The translations under genes were made by a program, and so were the position numbers. From assembly GCA_900551355.1 (NCBI GenBank), contig URVR01000011.1, positions 1 to 18,573 on the forward strand: a stretch of DNA of 18,573 nt, given 5' to 3'. Below, one piece after another: positions 1-6,440 of this stretch (within the stretch, counting starts at the first letter, position 1; each line of letters opens with the position of its first letter). This stretch comes from an uncultured Eubacteriales bacterium. GTDB lineage: Bacteria > Bacillota > Clostridia > Oscillospirales > Oscillospiraceae. The notes under the pieces are model-generated. The model had not been told where the DNA came from. It saw nothing but the letters and a program-made list of their open reading frames with translations, and ran no database searches.

Positions 1-48
1 TCTACACTTATGCGATCGTCGGCAGCGTCAGATGTGTATAAGAGACAG
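1..48 (+). other. Nextera i5 adapter read-through (not genomic)
   Basis: The first bases match the Illumina Nextera i5 side in order: the P5 tail end (1-7), an 8-base index-like stretch (8-15), the Nextera read-1 primer site (16-29) and the 19-bp Tn5 mosaic end AGATGTGTATAAGAGACAG (30-48). This is library-preparation sequence left on the contig, and genomic sequence begins at 49. Any ORF starting inside it, such as one beginning MCIRD, is artificial. Confidence 0.97.
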
Positions 49-50
49 GC

Positions 51-1274
51 ATAGCAGCAGGCATTGCCGCCGCCATGGCGGTGATCCTCACCGTTACCGG
101 ACTGGGCAGCGGTCTCCGGGCCTGCCGCCTGCTGACAACGGCGCTGCGGGCCGAGCCGGGCGCCATGACCGTCCATGTGGACAGCGGCAGCGCCTCCTAC
201 AGGGCGGATGTGTACCGCGAAAAGGTGGACGGCACCGCTGTCACCACCGTGACGTGGGAGGGCGTCAGCGTCTACTGCGTCAACGGCACGGTGTATCTGG
301 AGAACGGCCGCGCCTTCCGTCAGGAGGGCGCCCTGTCCCCGTCCCAGGCGGCGGCGCTGTTCCGCAAGGCCCATGTGGACTATGAAAAGGCCGATGACGG
401 CGGCGTCTACACCATGACGCTGGACGAGACCGCCACCGCGGGACTGCTGGCACTGCTTCCGGAGGGTGCTGTGGACACGGCGGGCATCTCCACCCTGACC
501 ATGGCGCTGACCACGGAGGACGGCTGCGCCGTCTCGCTGGCGCTTACCGCCGGTCCGGAGGAGGACGCGCTGTCCATCTGGGTGGACTTCCTGCCGGCGG
601 ACACGGCGGACGCGCCTGCCGTACCCCAGGCGGTGACGGACGCCATCGCCGATGGCGGCAAGCCGGAGGAGACGCTCCCCACCGGGGATGCTCTCCGCCT
701 GCTGCGGGCGTGGGCCTCCCTGCGCAAGAGTGATGTGCTGGCCGCCGACCTGACGCTGACGGCGGACTGCGGCCCGCTGGTGCTGCGGGACACGGTGCAG
801 TACGACCGCCGCACCGTAAACGGGCAGGACTTCTCCTGCGTGCGGCGGGGCGGGCTGACGCTGTACTTCTCCGGCGATAAGCTGTGCGACGCGGAGGGGT
901 GCGCCCTTACCGTGGGGGATCACACCACGGAGCAGTCGCAGCTCGTTGAGCTGGCTTATCAGCTGGTGCTCAGCGGCAACGCCGCCTGCACCCGCTCTGA
1001 CAAGTCGGACGTCTATACCCTGACGCTGGATGAGGCGGGTGCGGCGGACTTCGCCGCTGCCATCGCACCGGACATCCAGTCCCAGCATGCCTCCCTCACC
1101 GGCGGCGAGGTGGTGCTGGAGGTGCGGAGCGGCTATCTGCGCAGCATCCGCGTCACCTGTATGGGCACCGTCCGGGTAGCCATGCTGGAGGCGGACGCCT
1201 CCCTGGGCGCGGAGATCACCTTTGTCCAGCGGAATTACCCCTTTCCCCAGAAGGTGCTGACGGCGCTGCAGTAA
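51..1274 (+). CDS. Membrane-anchored protein with duplicated domain, 5' truncated
   Basis: I do not recognise the family. The frame is open from the first genomic base, and the codons before the ATG at 75 (I-A-A-G-I-A-A-A) run into MAVILTVTGLGSG, giving a hydrophobic helix. The true start is therefore probably off the contig, and this helix is a signal or membrane anchor; ATG 75 is only the first Met. Counting from that Met, the remainder looks exported and beta-rich and contains two similar halves of roughly 150 residues. Each half begins with a helix (LLTTALRA near 19-26; LRLLRAWASLRKSD near 207-220). Each then has a strand-rich stretch and the near-identical motif VYTMTLDE (111-118) or VYTLTLDE (313-320). 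The pattern resembles the LolA/LppX-like beta-sheet lipoprotein fold used twice, which is inference only. No catalytic motif is visible. The gene ends just before a shared hairpin terminator. Confidence 0.75.
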   Translation: MAAGIAAAMAVILTVTGLGSGLRACRLLTTALRAEPGAMTVHVDSGSASYRADVYREKVDGTAVTTVTWEGVSVYCVNGTVYLENGRAFRQEGALSPSQAAALFRKAHVDYEKADDGGVYTMTLDETATAGLLALLPEGAVDTAGISTLTMALTTEDGCAVSLALTAGPEEDALSIWVDFLPADTADAPAVPQAVTDAIADGGKPEETLPTGDALRLLRAWASLRKSDVLAADLTLTADCGPLVLRDTVQYDRRTVNGQDFSCVRRGGLTLYFSGDKLCDAEGCALTVGDHTTEQSQLVELAYQLVLSGNAACTRSDKSDVYTLTLDEAGAADFAAAIAPDIQSQHASLTGGEVVLEVRSGYLRSIRVTCMGTVRVAMLEADASLGAEITFVQRNYPFPQKVLTALQ

Positions 1275-1318
1275 AAATCGCGGGAGACGGCGGCTCACGC
1301 CGCTTCTCCTGCCATAAA

Positions 1319-1356
1319 GCAAAAAACATCCGTCCTCTCGGACGGATGTTTTTTTG
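1319..1356. terminator. Bidirectional intrinsic terminator
   Basis: A perfect 10-bp stem ACATCCGTCC/GGACGGATGT (1326-1335 and 1340-1349) with a TCTC loop is flanked by an A-run on the left and a T-run on the right, so it can end transcription in both directions. It separates the convergent duplicated-domain gene (+) from the EF-G-like gene (-). Confidence 0.93.
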
Positions 1357-1369
1357 CTTCTTAGAGGGT

Positions 1370-3421
1370 TTACTCGGCCTCGGCCAGAGCCTTGGCAGCG
1401 GCGATGGCCTTCTCCTGCGCCGCGGCGGGGCAGTCCTCGTAGCGGACGAAGGTGAAGGTGAAGGTGCCGCGGGACTGGGTCATGGAGCGCAGGTCGATGG
1501 CGTAGCTCATCATCTCGGCCATGGGCACCTCGGCCTCCAGCACGGTCTCACCGTCGCCGGTGGGGTTCATGCCCATCACGCGGCCGCGGCGCTTGTTCAG
1601 ATCGCCCATAACGTCGCCCACGAAGTTGTCGGGCACGGTGACCTTCAGCTCGCCGATGGGCTCCATCAGCACGGGCTTGGCCTCGGGCAGAGCGGCCTTG
1701 AATGCCAGGTTGGCGGCCAGCTTGAACGCAATTTCGGAGGAGTCCACGGGGTGGTAGGAGCCGTCCACCAGGGTGGCCTTCAGGAACACCACGGGATAGC
1801 CGGCCAGCACACCGTGCAGGCAGCTCTCGCGCAGGCCCTTTTCCACGGCGGGGAAGTAGTTCTTGGGCACGGAGCCGCCGAACACGTTCTCCTCGAAGAT
1901 CATATCCTCCTGCTCGCTCTGGGGCTCGAAGATGATATGGACATCGCCGAACTGGCCGCTGCCGCCGGTCTGCTTCTTATAGCGGCCCTGCTTGCGGACG
2001 GTGCTGCGGATCTTCTCGCGGTAGGCGACACGCGGGGTGTCCAGCTCGGAATCCACGCCGAAGCGGGACTTCAGCTTGCTGCACAGCACGTCGATCTGGA
2101 TGTCGCCGGCGCCGGAGATCACGGTCTGGTGGGTCTCGGCGTTGTTGGTGACGGAGAAGGTGGGGTCCTCCTCGTTCAGCTTGTTCAGGCCGGTGCCCAG
2201 CTTCTCGATCTCCTGCTTGGTCTTGGGGGAGATGGCCCGCTCGTAGCAGGCGGGGGCAAAGGCCAGCGGTGCGAACTTCACATAGGTCTTGGGCTCGCAC
2301 AGGCTGTCGCCGGTCTTGATCTTGTCCATCTTGCCGATGGCGCCGATGTCGCCGCAGCAGATCTCCTTGGTCTCCTCGGTCTTCTTGCCCTTCATGACGT
2401 ACAGGCGGCCCAGCTTCTCGGTGTTGCCGGTGGTCATGTTGTACAGGGACATATCGCTGGTGACCTTGCCGCGGATGACCTTGATCATGGAGAACTTGCC
2501 GTACTGGTCGGAGATGGTCTTGAACACGAAGGCGGCGGTGGTGCCGTTGGGATCGTAGGCCACCTCGATGGGGTTGCCGTCGTCGTCCTCAGCGGCCTCA
2601 GCGGGCATATCGGTGGCCACGGGCACCAGGTCCACGATGGTCTGCATCAGCATATCCACGCCCATGCCGGTGACGGCGCTGCCGCACAGCACGGGGCAGA
2701 CGCTGCCCTCGCGCACACCGATCTTCAGGCCCTTGGCCATATCCTCGGCGGACAGCTCCATGGTCTCGAAGAACTTCTCCATCAGCTCCTCATCGGCGCC
2801 GGCGGCGGCCTCCATCAGTTCAGCGCGGAGGGCCTCCACCTCGTCGGCCATGTCGGCGGGGATGGCGCACTCGCCCTTGGCGTCATAGGCCTTGTTGTGC
2901 AGCAGGTCCACGATGACGGTGACGGCCTTGTTGGCGTCGGCCTTGGTGGCCACGATGGGGGCGATGGCGTTGCCGTACTTGCCCTTGATGGTCTCGATGC
3001 AGGACGCGTAGTCGGCGTTGGCCTCCTCCACGCGGTTGATGAACATCATGCGGGGCTTCTTGCCCAGCATCTTCCAGGTACGCTCCATACCCACGGACAG
3101 GCCGTCCTTGGCGTTGCCCACGATGACGGCGCACTCGGCGGCGCGGATGGCGCACACGGCCTCGCCGGAGAAATCAAAGTTGCCGGGAGCGTCCATGACG
3201 TTGATCTTCTTGCCCTTGTACATAACGGGGGCAAAGGCCAGGGAGATGGAGATCTTGCGCTTGGTCTCCTCGGCGTCGTAGTCGCAGGTGGTGTTGCCGT
3301 CGGCGGTCTTGCCCAGACGGTCGATCCCCTTGGTCATAAACAGCATCTGCTCGGCAAGAGAGGTCTTGCCGGAGCCGCCGTGGCCCAGCAGCGCGATATT
3401 GCGAATGTCATTAGCAGTCAT
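1370..3421 (-). CDS. Elongation factor G-like GTPase (EF-G paralogue)
   Basis: This 683-aa translational GTPase has the full EF-G five-domain layout. The G domain spans about 1-275 and domain II about 290-375. Domain III is about 390-465, domain IV about 470-590 (TGGSGQFGDVHIIFEP and YHPVDSSE at 556-563), and domain V about 595-670 (PVLMEPIGELKVTVP). Its G motifs differ from canonical EF-G. The P-loop is GHGGSGKTS (13-21), not AHIDAGKTT. The switch-I segment is RKISIS, not RGITI. G3 is DAPGN (77-81), so Asn sits where EF-G has its catalytic His. G4 is NRVE (129-132), not NKMD. It is therefore probably the second, EF-G-like protein found in many Firmicutes rather than the main translocase, and no str-operon genes adjoin it. 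The start ATG follows AAGGGAG, and the gene has its own sigma-A-type promoter at 3495-3523. Confidence 0.92.
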   Translation of the reverse strand: MTANDIRNIALLGHGGSGKTSLAEQMLFMTKGIDRLGKTADGNTTCDYDAEETKRKISISLAFAPVMYKGKKINVMDAPGNFDFSGEAVCAIRAAECAVIVGNAKDGLSVGMERTWKMLGKKPRMMFINRVEEANADYASCIETIKGKYGNAIAPIVATKADANKAVTVIVDLLHNKAYDAKGECAIPADMADEVEALRAELMEAAAGADEELMEKFFETMELSAEDMAKGLKIGVREGSVCPVLCGSAVTGMGVDMLMQTIVDLVPVATDMPAEAAEDDDGNPIEVAYDPNGTTAAFVFKTISDQYGKFSMIKVIRGKVTSDMSLYNMTTGNTEKLGRLYVMKGKKTEETKEICCGDIGAIGKMDKIKTGDSLCEPKTYVKFAPLAFAPACYERAISPKTKQEIEKLGTGLNKLNEEDPTFSVTNNAETHQTVISGAGDIQIDVLCSKLKSRFGVDSELDTPRVAYREKIRSTVRKQGRYKKQTGGSGQFGDVHIIFEPQSEQEDMIFEENVFGGSVPKNYFPAVEKGLRESCLHGVLAGYPVVFLKATLVDGSYHPVDSSEIAFKLAANLAFKAALPEAKPVLMEPIGELKVTVPDNFVGDVMGDLNKRRGRVMGMNPTGDGETVLEAEVPMAEMMSYAIDLRSMTQSRGTFTFTFVRYEDCPAAAQEKAIAAAKALAEAE

Positions 3422-3494
3422 AGTGGTGATGTACTCCCTTCATTTTCTTCAAGTCCGCCGCCCACACGGCTGCGGACAGTAGCTCAACGTACCG

Positions 3495-3523
3495 ATTATA
3501 GCTTATATTCCGGGGTCTGACAA
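3495..3523 (-). promoter_or_regulatory. Sigma-A-type promoter of EF-G-like gene
   Basis: On the minus strand, TTGTCA (3518-3523) is separated by 17 bases from a perfect TATAAT (3495-3500). It points to the EF-G-like start at 3421, leaving a leader of roughly 70 nt. Confidence 0.85.
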
Positions 3524-3636
3524 CCTCTATTTTATTGATTTGTATGAAAATTCCCGGCGGGCACGTCCTTTTTCGTCAACATACACAATTTATTTTCCGC
3601 CGTACTGGGCAGGTCGACGAGGGCGGCGGTGCAGGC

Positions 3637-3668
3637 CGAAAAAAGAGGAGCCTCGCGGCTCCCCCTTT
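3637..3668 (-). terminator. Intrinsic terminator after PLP decarboxylase
   Basis: Read on the minus strand, GGAGCC-GCGA-GGCTCC forms a 6-bp GC-rich hairpin followed by TC and a T-run. It lies a few bases after the decarboxylase stop codon at 3675. The remaining sequence up to the EF-G promoter shows no gene. Confidence 0.75.
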
Positions 3669-3674
3669 GCGTTG

Positions 3675-4883
3675 TCACAGGACATTCCCGTCCCCGTCCA
3701 CCAGCAGCTCCGCCGGCGGGCGATGGCTGGAAAACCGCTGCACAGACAGGGTGCAGGCGTAGGCGCCGGCGTTGGACACGGCCACCAGATCCCCCACGTC
3801 CAGCGCAGGGCCGGTGAAGTCCTCCTGCAGCACATCCAGCGCGCAGCAGAGGTTGCCCACCAGATGCACCGTCTCCGTGCGGGACAGGTCGCCCAGCGCT
3901 GTGACGGTAAAGGCCCGCTCCCCGGTGAACAGCGGCTCCTGGGGGGCGATCGCCGCATCCGGCCCCACGGCCCGGCGCAGCATGGCGGCCACGGCGGGCT
4001 TCTGGAAGCCGTTGAGACAGTTCTCCACGATGACGTAGGTCACACCACGGGAGGTCTTTTTGTCCACCACCGGCATGAAGTAGGTGCCGGCCTGACAGGT
4101 CAGGAACCGCCCGGACTCGATGAGCAGGCGGGCTCCCAGCGTGCGGCGGTTCTCCGCCGCGATGCGCTGCGCGCACTGCCGCAGCGCCCCGTAATCCAGG
4201 GGACGCTGGGACGCCTCATCGTAGGCGATGCCCACGCCGCCGCCGAAGTTGACGTACTCCACGGTGCAGCCCAGCACCTCCTGCACCCGCAGGGCCAGGG
4301 CAAAGCAGCTTTCGTAGTACCGCGTCAGCACAGCGGCGTCCAGATTCTGGGAGCGCAGATGGACGTGGATGCCGCAGACCGTGACGGGCAGGCCCTCCAG
4401 CGCCGCACGCAGCCGGGGCAGGTCCTCCTCGCAGACGCCGAACTTGCCGGGCCCGCCAGGGCCGCCGTCCATGTTGAAGCAGGGGTCGATGCGCACACCG
4501 ATGGGGCGCACCTCTCCCTTCTCTGCGGCGATGCGGCCGATGCGCACCGCCTCGCCGATGGAGTCGGCGATGAGGTGGCCGTGCTCCCACGCTTCCCGCA
4601 GGGCGCGGTCGGACTTGCCGGCGGCGGAGAAGTAGATGTCGGCGGCGGTCATGCCGCACTCCTCCGCCAGCAGCACCTCCCGGGCGGAGGCGGCGTCCGC
4701 GCCGATGCCCAGCGCCGCCAGTGCCCGCAGCACCGGCGGGAACGGGTTGGCCTTCACGGAGAACAGGATGTCGAAGCCGGGGAACGTGTCGCGCAGCAGG
4801 GCGGCCTGCCGCGCCAGCACGTCGCAGGAGTAGATGAAGCAGGGCGCGTTTTCCCGCGCCAGACGGAGGATGTGTTCGTTCAT
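3675..4883 (-). CDS. Fold-III PLP-dependent amino-acid decarboxylase family
   Basis: This 402-aa member of the Orn/DAP/Arg decarboxylase 2 family (alanine-racemase-like barrel plus C-terminal beta domain) shows the expected sites. The PLP-Lys motif FSVKANP has K44. HVHLRSQN (173-180) corresponds to HIGSQ of diaminopimelate decarboxylase. The phosphate-binding glycines are FGGGVG (213-218), and ESGR lies at 256-259. The C-terminal GNLCCALD (343-350) supplies the Cys and Asp that complete the partner active site, and GAY (373-375) follows. The family decarboxylates diaminopimelate, ornithine, lysine or arginine, or makes carboxyl-amine siderophore and polyamine intermediates. HVHLRSQ and ESGR depart from textbook LysA (HIGSQ, EPGR), so I do not assign the substrate. 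The start is chosen by AAGGAG ten bases upstream. It is monocistronic, with its own promoter (4921-4950) and terminator. Confidence 0.85.
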   Translation of the reverse strand: MNEHILRLARENAPCFIYSCDVLARQAALLRDTFPGFDILFSVKANPFPPVLRALAALGIGADAASAREVLLAEECGMTAADIYFSAAGKSDRALREAWEHGHLIADSIGEAVRIGRIAAEKGEVRPIGVRIDPCFNMDGGPGGPGKFGVCEEDLPRLRAALEGLPVTVCGIHVHLRSQNLDAAVLTRYYESCFALALRVQEVLGCTVEYVNFGGGVGIAYDEASQRPLDYGALRQCAQRIAAENRRTLGARLLIESGRFLTCQAGTYFMPVVDKKTSRGVTYVIVENCLNGFQKPAVAAMLRRAVGPDAAIAPQEPLFTGERAFTVTALGDLSRTETVHLVGNLCCALDVLQEDFTGPALDVGDLVAVSNAGAYACTLSVQRFSSHRPPAELLVDGDGNVL

Positions 4884-4920
4884 GGTAGGCGCTCCTTCCG
4901 ATATGTTGTGATATAGTATC

Positions 4921-4950
4921 AGTGTAGCATACCGGCTGAGCCGCCGTCAA
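4921..4950 (-). promoter_or_regulatory. Sigma-A-type promoter of PLP decarboxylase
   Basis: On the minus strand, TTGACG (4945-4950) is separated by 18 bases from TACACT (4921-4926). It drives the decarboxylase starting at 4883. Its -35 box lies only 8 bp from that of the divergent tRNA promoter. Confidence 0.72.
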
Positions 4951-4958
4951 AACATTCC

Positions 4959-4987
4959 TTGCGCCGTTAAGAAAAATGTGCTACAAT
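4959..4987 (+). promoter_or_regulatory. Promoter of tRNA-Leu gene
   Basis: TTGCGC (4959-4964), a 17-base spacer and TACAAT (4982-4987) lie on the plus strand about 50 bases before the tRNA 5' end. It is arranged back to back with the decarboxylase promoter. Confidence 0.75.
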
Positions 4988-5036
4988 ACCGGCGGTATCC
5001 GCAAAAAACAGCTGATGCAGAAGCGCAGGCTCATAT

Positions 5037-5121
5037 GCGGGCATGATGGAATTGGTAGACATGCGAGATTTAGGTTCTCGTGCAGCGATGCGTTGGGGTT
5101 CGAGTCCCCATGCCCGTACCA
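5037..5121 (+). tRNA. tRNA-Leu (anticodon UAG)
   Basis: The gene folds as a class II tRNA. The acceptor GCGGGCA (5037-5043) pairs with TGCCCGT, followed by discriminator A and an encoded CCA (5119-5121). The D-arm contains the A/G-rich TTGGTAGAC. The anticodon stem CGAGA/TCTCG encloses loop TTTAGGT, giving anticodon UAG, which reads CUN leucine codons. A short variable arm (TGCAGCGATGCG region) precedes the T-arm TGGGG-TTCGAGT-CCCCA. An intrinsic terminator follows within six bases. Confidence 0.96.
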
Positions 5122-5122
5122 G

Positions 5123-5163
5123 AAAATCCACCGTAATTCCGACAGAATTACGGTGGACTTTTT
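5123..5163. terminator. Terminator downstream of tRNA-Leu, usable both ways
   Basis: A perfect 12-bp stem TCCACCGTAATT/AATTACGGTGGA (5127-5138 and 5146-5157) with a 7-base loop is followed by CTTTTT on the plus strand and preceded by AAAA. It ends the tRNA transcript and probably also the minus-strand methyltransferase operon. The apparent stop codon of a frameshifted minus-strand micro-ORF lies inside the stem. Confidence 0.93.
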
Positions 5164-5247
5164 CTATGCCGGGAGGCCGCCAGCGCCACCGCAACGGTGA
5201 AGATCCCGCACAGGTACTGGACCAGCTTCGTTTTCCGCTGTTTTCAT
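5148..5247 (-). pseudogene. Putative ~32-aa membrane micro-protein, frameshifted
   Basis: Directly after the methyltransferase stop (5250-5252), an ATG at 5247 follows AAGGGGGT. As written it gives only 27 unremarkable residues (MKTAENEAG...). Removing one A from the AAAA run right after the ATG opens a different frame: MKQRKTKLVQYLCG followed by IFTVAVALAASRHRKSPP. That product has a basic start, one hydrophobic helix and a basic tail, which is typical of small bacterial membrane proteins. The reading could be a real frameshift mutation, a homopolymer assembly error or chance. The family is not recognised. Confidence 0.4.
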
Positions 5248-5249
5248 GT

Positions 5250-5852
5250 TTACCCCCTTCTGAGCACCGCCACGGCGCAGGGGATCCGCCCCGCGCACAG
5301 GATGTAATCCCCGTCCGGATAACCGGCATCGGCGAAAAACTGCCTGTAGGTGTCCAGTGTGAACGCCCGCTTGAAGTCCGCGCCCGCCCGGCCGATGACG
5401 CCGGAGACGCTGTTGGTGGTGCCCTTGTCCGTCCGGTTCATATAGGTGGGGATGATGAGCCGCCCTCCCGGTCTGCACACCCGCTCCAGCTGGCGCAGCG
5501 CCTGATAGGGCTGGTCCAGCAGGTGGATGACGTTGGCGGCCACCACCGCGTCAAAGCTGGCGGCCGGATAGGGGAGGTGCAGGATGTCCGCCTGTTCAAA
5601 GCGGACATTGCCGTACCGGCTGCACTTTTTCTCCGCCCGCCGCAGCATCCTCTCGGAGAAGTCAGTGGCCACAAGGCTTCTGCACCGGGGCGCCATGACC
5701 GCCGTGAGCAGTCCCGTGCCGCAGGCGCACTCCAGCACCGCGTCGGACGGCGCCATCAGCCGCTCCACCGCCGCGCACAGGGCACGGTCCGCCTTCCGGT
5801 TGATACCCTCGGCGAAAAGGTCATACGCCCACGCCACACGGTCCCAAAACAT
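5250..5852 (-). CDS. Class I SAM-dependent methyltransferase (UbiE/Methyltransf_11-like)
   Basis: This 200-aa Rossmann methyltransferase has motif I ECACGTGLL (41-49), which binds SAM. The acidic residue after strand 2 is in TDFS (63-66), motif II is ADILHLP (88-94), and the motif-III region is FDAVVAANVIHLLD (100-113). The N-terminus (FWDRVAWAYDLFAEG) resembles the YD..A substrate-cap start of UbiE/MenG-type and phospholipid or small-molecule methyltransferases. The substrate cannot be assigned. The start ATG lies eight bases after AAGGAGG. It appears to be the second gene of a minus-strand operon, after a broken ORF (5877-6194), under the promoter at 6298-6326, and it may be controlled through the palindrome at 6225-6254. 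Confidence 0.88.
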   Translation of the reverse strand: MFWDRVAWAYDLFAEGINRKADRALCAAVERLMAPSDAVLECACGTGLLTAVMAPRCRSLVATDFSERMLRRAEKKCSRYGNVRFEQADILHLPYPAASFDAVVAANVIHLLDQPYQALRQLERVCRPGGRLIIPTYMNRTDKGTTNSVSGVIGRAGADFKRAFTLDTYRQFFADAGYPDGDYILCAGRIPCAVAVLRRG

Positions 5853-5876
5853 GGTCTGTCCTCCTTATCCGCGCCT

Positions 5877-6194
5877 TCACGGCGCTGTCCTTTCACCGCG
5901 CAGGATGCGCTTCACCAGCTGCGCCCACTCCTCCGGGTGGCAGGCCGGTCTGCAGCTTCGCGGTAAGGGGTGACGCCTGGTCCAGATCGGAGCTGCCCAG
6001 GATACCGCAGTCCATGCGGATGTTCTGCCGCGCCGCCAGGACTGGAAGCCGCCGGTCAGGTACGCCTCCCGGGCGAAAAACCCGCTGTCCCCGGCGGTAT
6101 AGGGCACGACACTGAGGCACAGGTCGCCCGCCAGCATCAACAATCCGCTGAGTGTACCCAGCAGGCAGTCCCTCTGATACGCCTTGAGATCCAT
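5877..6194 (-). pseudogene. Broken small membrane-protein gene, two apparent frameshifts
   Basis: An ATG at 6194 follows a GGGGGGAG ribosome site. The first ~53 residues look genuine: MDLKAYQRDCLLGTLSGLLM, then a helix ending LSVVPYTAGDSGFFAREAYL. From about 6036 the continuing frame becomes Trp/Arg/Pro-rich and unprotein-like, while the neighbouring frame reads smoothly (AARQNIRMDCGILGSSDLDQ, then ASPLTAKLQTGL). Near 5945 the original frame becomes plausible again (PEEWAQLVKRILRGERTAP). Losing one C from the CCACCC run at the second junction would join TGLP to PEEW. The simplest reading is a gene carrying two indels, or a deletion remnant fused to another coding segment. I do not recognise the family. 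It ends 24 bases before the methyltransferase start. Confidence 0.5.
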
Positions 6195-6224
6195 ATCGCT
6201 CCCCCCCTGTTCTCATATGTCTCC

Positions 6225-6254
6225 GCCGTCAGTTAGTGTACGCTAACTGACGGC
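6225..6254. promoter_or_regulatory. 30-bp near-perfect palindrome, probable operator
   Basis: Two perfect 12-bp arms, GCCGTCAGTTAG (6225-6236) and CTAACTGACGGC (6243-6254), flank TGTACG; the inner GTAC is also symmetric. No T-run follows on either strand, so it is not a standard terminator. The core TTAGTGTACGCTAA is the size and shape of sites bound by TetR-type dimeric repressors (inference). It lies between the minus-strand promoter and the first ATG, where a bound protein would block transcription. No regulator gene is in the window. Confidence 0.6.
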
Positions 6255-6297
6255 CTTCAAAAGACCGCGCCGCGCTGACGCGGGTCGGTCTATCCCT

Positions 6298-6326
6298 GTT
6301 ATACCACGCGCTGCGTGGGAACACAA
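6298..6326 (-). promoter_or_regulatory. Promoter of methyltransferase operon with dyad in spacer
   Basis: On the minus strand, TTGTGT (6321-6326) is separated by 17 bases from TATAAC (6298-6303). The spacer contains the dyad CCACGC-GCT-GCGTGG (6304-6318), which could be a second regulator site. Transcription would start near 6291 and read through the palindrome at 6225-6254. Confidence 0.65.
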
Positions 6327-6389
6327 CACAATTCTGCGCGGTGCGGGGAAAAATTTCGGGGGCCAGCGGAAAAGCCATACGTCCCGCGC

Positions 6390-6420
6390 AAAAAAAGTGA
6401 CCGGCCAAATGGCCGGTCAC
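6390..6420 (-). terminator. Intrinsic terminator of ferredoxin gene
   Basis: On the minus strand, GTGACCGGCC/GGCCGGTCAC (10 bp, 6397-6406 and 6411-6420) is followed by a run of seven or more T. It starts about 20 bases after the ferredoxin stop codon. Confidence 0.93.
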
Positions 6421-6440
6421 TTTGCCGCGCGTATGTAAGA

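Noticed and set aside
32..385. Open frame beginning MCIRDR on the plus strand
   Set aside because: Its start codon is in the Nextera adapter and it overlaps the real gene in another frame with Arg/Gly-rich, unprotein-like composition.
1346..3520. A 724-codon plus-strand open frame opposite the EF-G-like gene
   Set aside because: It is His/Gly/Leu/Val-rich low-complexity antisense of a GC-rich gene, has no ribosome site and crosses the EF-G promoter.
3540..4916. A 458-codon plus-strand open frame opposite the PLP decarboxylase
   Set aside because: The opposite strand encodes a complete motif-bearing enzyme; this frame is an antisense shadow.
5037..5163. tRNA-Leu as an integration (att) site of a mobile element
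   Set aside because: No integrase gene and no second copy of the tRNA 3' end are present in the window.
6258..6287. Imperfect hairpin AGACCG...CGGTCT as a terminator or riboswitch
   Set aside because: The stem has an internal mismatch bulge and no T-run, and no known riboswitch core is recognisable.
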